Both the position numbers and the translations under genes were made by a program. From Candidatus Bathyarchaeota archaeon (lineage in GTDB: Archaea > Thermoproteota > Bathyarchaeia > 40CM-2-53-6 > RBG-13-38-9), in assembly GCA_023144075.1 (NCBI GenBank), contig JAGLGJ010000033.1:1-9580 (forward strand): 9,580 nucleotides of DNA. The letters are read 5' to 3'. The notes beneath the pieces are model-generated. The model saw only the letters and a list, made by a program, of their open reading frames with translations. It was not told where the DNA came from and ran no database searches. Shown one piece after another: positions 6,520 to 9,580 of this stretch. Position 1 is the first letter of the stretch. The number at the start of each line of letters is the position of its first letter.

Positions 6520-6982
6520 TCATTTCACTTTTATCAGTAGTTCCGACGACTAAGCGGTTGAGAACATTGGAATAGTAAAATAGTGTTAAAGCGCGTATCC
6601 TAGCCTTTGCATTTCCATTTGCTATTTTATTCTCTATTCTGAAGATAGGAATGTTAACAAAGAAACTTCTAATGATTTTGCTTATGTCGATTATCTTAAA
6701 ATCTATGTTAAACATATTTGCTACTTGTTCAGCATGATCAATATTCCTTTGATTAAAATTTTCATCTTCGGGCAGACACAACCCAATAACCTTATTTTTT
6801 TCACCTAAAGCTCTTGAGCATAATGCAGCTACAACACTTGAATCAAGACCCCCAGACATGCCAAGAACTACGCCTTCACTTCCAGCCCTATCGACATAAT
6901 CTCTAATGAAGTTCTCAATTCGTTCAACAGCTATTGTTGGATTATCAAGTTTCAATATATCTGGCTTCAGTTGCACAACCAT
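6509..6982 (-). CDS. nadE: NAD+ synthetase (NadE), N-terminal part, ends at premature TAG
   Basis: NadE amidates nicotinic acid adenine dinucleotide to NAD+ through an adenylate intermediate, in the cytoplasm. This 157-codon frame carries the ATP-pyrophosphatase signature GMSGGLDSS (41-49), the helix region NAKARIRALTLFYYSN (124-139) and VVGTTDKSEMMLG (145-157). It then meets TAG where the family continues GYFTK. There is no glutaminase domain in front: the protein begins about 40 residues before the P-loop, as in ammonia-dependent or split enzymes. The ATG is preceded directly by GGGGAAG and, 17-25 bp upstream, by AATATATAC, suggesting a very short leader. The gene is divergent from xdhC and followed on the same strand by the nitrilase-family gene. 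NAD+ synthesis is essential, so either this locus still yields a full enzyme, another copy exists, or the break is an artefact. Confidence 0.9.
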   Translation of the reverse strand: MVVQLKPDILKLDNPTIAVERIENFIRDYVDRAGSEGVVLGMSGGLDSSVVAALCSRALGEKNKVIGLCLPEDENFNQRNIDHAEQVANMFNIDFKIIDISKIIRSFFVNIPIFRIENKIANGNAKARIRALTLFYYSNVLNRLVVGTTDKSEMMLG

Positions 6983-6998
6983 CTTCCCCTATCATTCT

Positions 6999-7008
6999 GT
7001 ATATATTA
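6999..7008 (-). promoter_or_regulatory. TATA-like promoter element of nadE
   Basis: AATATATAC in the coding sense, 17-25 bp before the nadE ATG, with GGGGAAG (6989-6983) touching the start codon. The spacing implies a leaderless or nearly leaderless transcript, common in archaea. Confidence 0.45.
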
Positions 7009-7136
7009 TTAGCTTCAATTAACAAACATTTTCCCTAAAAATTTTGGTTCAGACACTTGAGCCCTATTATTAAGATATTTTAATAGTTAGATGTCTTGGA
7101 CTATAATCTACAACATTTCATGGTGGGATTTCAATA

Positions 7137-7928
7137 TTGCTTGATACATACCAAAAAATTACTGAACTTTTGGAAAAGGGAGAAACTTTTGCTGTGGCTA
7201 CAATAATCCAGGCAGAAGGATCTACACCAAGAGGTATTGGAACTAAGATGATTATAATGAATGACCAAACCACCTATGGAACTATTGGAGGCGGTTGTGT
7301 CGAGTCTGCTGCAATTATGGCAGCAATTGAAACCTTGAAAGAAGGTAAACCCAGAGTTGTAGACTATTCATTGGAAGAGGAAGAGAAAGGTGGCATAGGA
7401 ATGAGGTGTGGGGGCAAAGTTCAACTCTCTATAGAAATACTTCAACCTATTCCCACACTACTTGTGATTGGTAGTGGCCATATAGCTACATCTCTAACGA
7501 AGTTGGGAAAAATCATTGAATTTAAAGTCGTTGTTCTGGATCCTTTTGCAAAGAAAGAAGATTTTCCTGAAGCAGATTTAGTAATAGCAAAACCAGTGGA
7601 TAATGGCATAGCAGAAATAAAGATAACACCACAAACCTACGTAATTATAGTCACACGCCATCAATACGATGAAGCAGCTCTTCGTGAAGTTATCAAATCA
7701 AACGCTACCTACATAGGAATGGTTGGAAGTGAAAACAGAGTAGAAACAGCTTTTAATATTCTGATGAAAGAGGGAATATCAAAAGAACTTTTACACAAAG
7801 TATACGCTCCAATAGGATTAGATATAGGATCAGAAACTCCAACCGAAATAGCAACAAGTATAATAGCAGAAGTAATAAAACATCGTCGAGGCGGAACAGG
7901 AAGAAACCTAGCTCTAGGAAAAAAATAA
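7137..7928 (+). CDS. xdhC: XdhC/CoxI-family molybdoenzyme maturation factor
   Basis: 263 residues. Members of this family help insert or sulfurate the molybdenum cofactor of xanthine dehydrogenase / CO dehydrogenase-type hydroxylases. The N-terminal XdhC/CoxI domain shows STPRGIGTKMII (29-40), GTIGGGCVESAA (48-59, Cys54) and IGMRCGG (87-93, Cys91). The C-terminal Rossmann domain shows LLVIGSGHIATSLTKLG (108-124), VVVLDP (131-136), YVIIVTRHQYDEAAL (168-182), YIGMVGSENR (192-201) and APIGLDIGSETPTEIATSI (224-242). Both domains are complete. No ATG fits the frame; TTG 7137 was chosen because GGTGGG (7122-7127) lies 9 nt upstream and the helix LDTYQKITELLEKGE is the normal N-terminus. A TATAAT (7102-7107) lies about 30 bp upstream. 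No molybdenum hydroxylase gene is in the window, so its client is elsewhere. elf1 follows after 30 bp on the same strand. Confidence 0.93.
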   Translation: MLDTYQKITELLEKGETFAVATIIQAEGSTPRGIGTKMIIMNDQTTYGTIGGGCVESAAIMAAIETLKEGKPRVVDYSLEEEEKGGIGMRCGGKVQLSIEILQPIPTLLVIGSGHIATSLTKLGKIIEFKVVVLDPFAKKEDFPEADLVIAKPVDNGIAEIKITPQTYVIIVTRHQYDEAALREVIKSNATYIGMVGSENRVETAFNILMKEGISKELLHKVYAPIGLDIGSETPTEIATSIIAEVIKHRRGGTGRNLALGKK

Positions 7929-7958
7929 TTCACATCAAATTTACATGAGGTATTGAAT

Positions 7959-8204
7959 ATGGGCAGAAGGAGAAGAAGAGTATCTAAAGTTGTTAAGAAG
8001 AAGCTTCCCACAATATTCATGTGTCCAGCTTGTGGGGAGGAATCAGTTAGGGTAAACCTCAAGGGCGGTTCCGGAAAAGCCATAATACAATGTGGATCCT
8101 GTAAAATAAAAGACGAATTTGAAGCATCATCATCTGCTGGAATTGTAGATGTATACTGCATGTTCACTGATAAATATCGATCCAATGCAGAAGCCAATCA
8201 ATAA
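7959..8204 (+). CDS. elf1: Archaeal Elf1-like transcription elongation factor
   Basis: 81 residues. It matches the Elf1 family: a basic N-terminal tail MGRRRRRVSKVVKKKLPTIF, then a four-cysteine zinc ribbon MCPACGEESVRV (Cys22, Cys25) and QCGSC (Cys45, Cys48), then a conserved tail DVYCMFTDKY. Eukaryotic Elf1 binds elongating RNA polymerase II on the downstream side of the DNA channel; archaeal homologues occur mainly in TACK and Asgard lineages and probably bind the archaeal polymerase. ATG 7959 was chosen over the in-frame TTG 7953 because GAGGT (7947-7951) sits 7 nt before it and MGRRRR is the family start. It may be co-transcribed with xdhC, 30 bp upstream. Confidence 0.93.
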   Translation: MGRRRRRVSKVVKKKLPTIFMCPACGEESVRVNLKGGSGKAIIQCGSCKIKDEFEASSSAGIVDVYCMFTDKYRSNAEANQ

Positions 8205-8235
8205 AAGAAATAACTCTCCAATTTTTAATCAATAT

Positions 8236-8247
8236 TAGCACGTGCTA
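8236..8247. promoter_or_regulatory. 12-bp perfect palindrome TAGCACGTGCTA
   Basis: An uninterrupted 12-bp palindrome in the 83-bp gap between elf1 and the small membrane protein gene, 40 bp before the latter's ATG. It could be an operator for a dimeric regulator of the membrane protein-rhomboid pair. It is followed by no T-run that would suggest a terminator. Confidence 0.4.
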
Positions 8248-8287
8248 TGATAACTATCTAATACATTGAGTTAATTAAGTGATAGAC

Positions 8288-8536
8288 ATGCTTCTTGGCA
8301 TAGGGGAGATAGCTATTATCATAATAGTTACTTTAGCTCTTTTTTTGCCTGAGTTATCTAAAAGAAAAGAAGACAAACCAACGCATAAATTCAAACTATA
8401 CTTGATAATTGCTTTGCTTATAGCCTTAGTCTTAATTCTATCTAGATTTGTTTTCAAATTATTATCAATATTTGGGCTGTTAATCTTCTTTGTCATGATA
8501 GTCTTATACGCTGTATTCAAAAAATTTGCAGAGTGA
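8288..8536 (+). CDS. Small three-helix membrane protein with TatA-like N-terminus
   Basis: 82 residues with three predicted membrane helices (about 3-20, 36-52, 57-77) and lysine-rich loops and tail. The first segment, LGIGEIAIIIIVTLALFLPEL (3-23), recalls the TatA/TatB N-terminus (GIGE, hydrophobic helix, then PEL). The other two hydrophobic helices replace the amphipathic helix expected of a genuine TatA, so it is not a normal TatA. ATG 8288 was preferred over GTG 8279 because GTGAT (8279-8283) then serves as ribosome site. Its stop is 4 nt before the rhomboid ATG, and the rhomboid ribosome site lies in its last codons, so the two are probably translated together. The function is unknown; a rhomboid substrate or partner is possible. 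Confidence 0.75.
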   Translation: MLLGIGEIAIIIIVTLALFLPELSKRKEDKPTHKFKLYLIIALLIALVLILSRFVFKLLSIFGLLIFFVMIVLYAVFKKFAE

Positions 8537-8540
8537 AAAA

Positions 8541-9197
8541 ATGACCAAAACAAATTTGTTAATATTAATTTGTATATTATTCAGTTTTTTCTTATGGAGT
8601 ACAAACACAGAATCTTGGGCATTTCTATTCTTTAGTACTGACAACTTACTATCAGGAAGATTTTGGACTGTTTTTACAACTCTCTTTATCCATGCAGATA
8701 TACTTCATCTGTTTGGTAATATGCTGTTTCTTTATGTGTTCGGTAACACATTAGAGAATATTGTTAATGGTAGAAACATGCTACTCATATTCTTCACAGG
8801 AGGAATTGTTACATGTCTATTAGGAATTCCATTTTATAATTCAGAGACTTACTTGGTTGGTGCTTCTGCTGCAATTTTTACACTGGCAGCAGCAGTAATG
8901 CTAATTAAACCATTAAAATTTTCTTGGTTATTTCTGATGATGCCAACAGGATTAGTTGCGATACTATACTTCTTTTACAATATTATAGCTGTATATCAAG
9001 GGTCATCTGGAGGTGTAGCTTACATCTCCCACATTATTGGATTTTTAATTGGTATTCCATTTGGTATATATTGGAGTAAAAATTGGACACGAAACATTTG
9101 CGTAGCTTTCTTAATGCTGATAATATATTTGATTGTCATAACACTATTTGCACCACTAATTCTTGATTCTATCAAGAATACATTAACAAATATCTGA
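8541..9197 (+). CDS. Rhomboid-family intramembrane serine protease
   Basis: 218 residues, polytopic membrane protein with about six helices plus a hydrophobic C-terminal helix (about 184-206). Family marks: RFWTVFTTLFIHADILHLFGNMLFLYVFG (40-68) with the conserved His and Asn of the second helix (His56, Asn60); GASAAIFT (107-114) with nucleophile Ser109; and YISHIIGFLIGIPFG (161-175) with catalytic His164. The Ser-His dyad is therefore complete and the protein is predicted active, cutting membrane-spanning substrates. ATG 8541 is preceded by AGAGTGA inside the end of the preceding gene; an in-frame TTG at 8526 was rejected as it lacks such a site. It is coupled to the small TatA-like protein and convergent with the last gene (22 bp apart). 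Confidence 0.93.
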   Translation: MTKTNLLILICILFSFFLWSTNTESWAFLFFSTDNLLSGRFWTVFTTLFIHADILHLFGNMLFLYVFGNTLENIVNGRNMLLIFFTGGIVTCLLGIPFYNSETYLVGASAAIFTLAAAVMLIKPLKFSWLFLMMPTGLVAILYFFYNIIAVYQGSSGGVAYISHIIGFLIGIPFGIYWSKNWTRNICVAFLMLIIYLIVITLFAPLILDSIKNTLTNI

Positions 9198-9219
9198 AAA
9201 ATCAAATTTGCAACGATGT

Positions 9220-9573
9220 TTAGTCAGACCTAGATGTGAGGGTACTTATCAGCGCCAAAAGACCTCCAATTATGATAAGTATTCCACCAATTCCTCCTGC
9301 AATAAATCCAGCAAAAATGGGAACAAATGTCCAAACAGTGCTATGAATACGTCTTGAACTGATAAGGGCTATTAATCCAGCTATAATATTTACAATTATA
9401 TCGCTACTAACACCCATTATCAAAGGGAATATGTATCTTGAAGGCATAAGCCAATAGAATGGTATTACAAAATCTGCTATGCTTAACCCTTTGATTAGGT
9501 TGACTATAATTAGGGTAAGTGCACCTGCTACAATCAGGGCAAATGCAAATTCTAATCTACCTAATATAGCCAT
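9220..9573 (-). CDS. Integral membrane protein, unrecognised
   Basis: 117 residues, almost entirely hydrophobic, with three to four membrane helices (about 8-27, 31-53, 58-72, and a long Gly-rich segment 80-110 that may be two helices). Short polar features are SSRRIHS (72-78) and the terminal TSRSD. There is no signal peptide, catalytic motif or recognisable family. ATG 9573 is the first possible start because TAG directly precedes it in frame; only 7 bp upstream are visible, so promoter and operon context are unknown. It converges on the rhomboid gene. It looks like a genuine small membrane protein by its sustained helix pattern; I do not recognise it. Confidence 0.7.
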   Translation of the reverse strand: MAILGRLEFAFALIVAGALTLIIVNLIKGLSIADFVIPFYWLMPSRYIFPLIMGVSSDIIVNIIAGLIALISSRRIHSTVWTFVPIFAGFIAGGIGGILIIIGGLLALISTLTSRSD

Positions 9574-9580
9574 CTAATTC

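Noticed and set aside
7709..8197. 162-codon minus-strand frame over xdhC/elf1
   Set aside because: It is fully antisense to two well-supported genes and has no recognisable motif.
8288..8536. Annotation as TatA
   Set aside because: Only the first 20 or so residues look like TatA. The amphipathic helix is replaced by two further membrane helices.

Overview
The window looks like chromosomal DNA from an archaeon of the TACK group, most plausibly Nitrososphaerota (Thaumarchaeota) or Bathyarchaeia. The evidence is an Orc1/Cdc6 replication initiator, an Elf1-type transcription elongation factor, origin-recognition-box (ORB) palindromes, TATA-like elements close to start codons, GGTG/GTGAT-type ribosome sites, and AT-rich DNA. 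The assignment within TACK is inference from gene content. No transposase, tRNA, rRNA, CRISPR array or phage gene was seen.

Left part (1-5014): the 5' two-thirds of an orc1/cdc6 gene runs leftward out of the window. Divergent from it is a complete pyruvate, phosphate dikinase gene. The 444-bp gap after the dikinase (3628-4071) holds two good ORB elements in opposite orientations on either side of an AT-rich stretch, plus a weaker third copy. This is the architecture of an archaeal replication origin, displaced from cdc6 by one gene. The gene on the far side of the origin encodes a small winged-helix protein whose upstream region carries several GTTCAC/GTGAAC motifs. It converges on a conserved helical protein of unknown function.

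Middle part (5143-6982, minus strand): a standalone NAD+ synthetase gene (nadE) is followed by a carbon-nitrogen hydrolase whose active-site surroundings resemble the glutaminase domain of glutamine-dependent NAD+ synthetases. The pair may form a split glutamine-dependent enzyme. nadE is interrupted: after the codons for SEMMLG comes an in-frame TAG inside a 7-bp hairpin, and the remainder of the enzyme continues one frame over. Removing exactly 31 nt restores the family motif LGYFTKFGDG. The break may be a small palindromic insertion, unusual RNA processing or recoding, or a sequence error.

Right part (7137-9573): a co-directional run of an XdhC-family molybdoenzyme maturation factor, Elf1, a small three-helix membrane protein with a TatA-like N-terminus, and a rhomboid protease with a complete Ser-His dyad. 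The last two are tightly coupled. The window closes with a convergent, unrecognised integral membrane protein.
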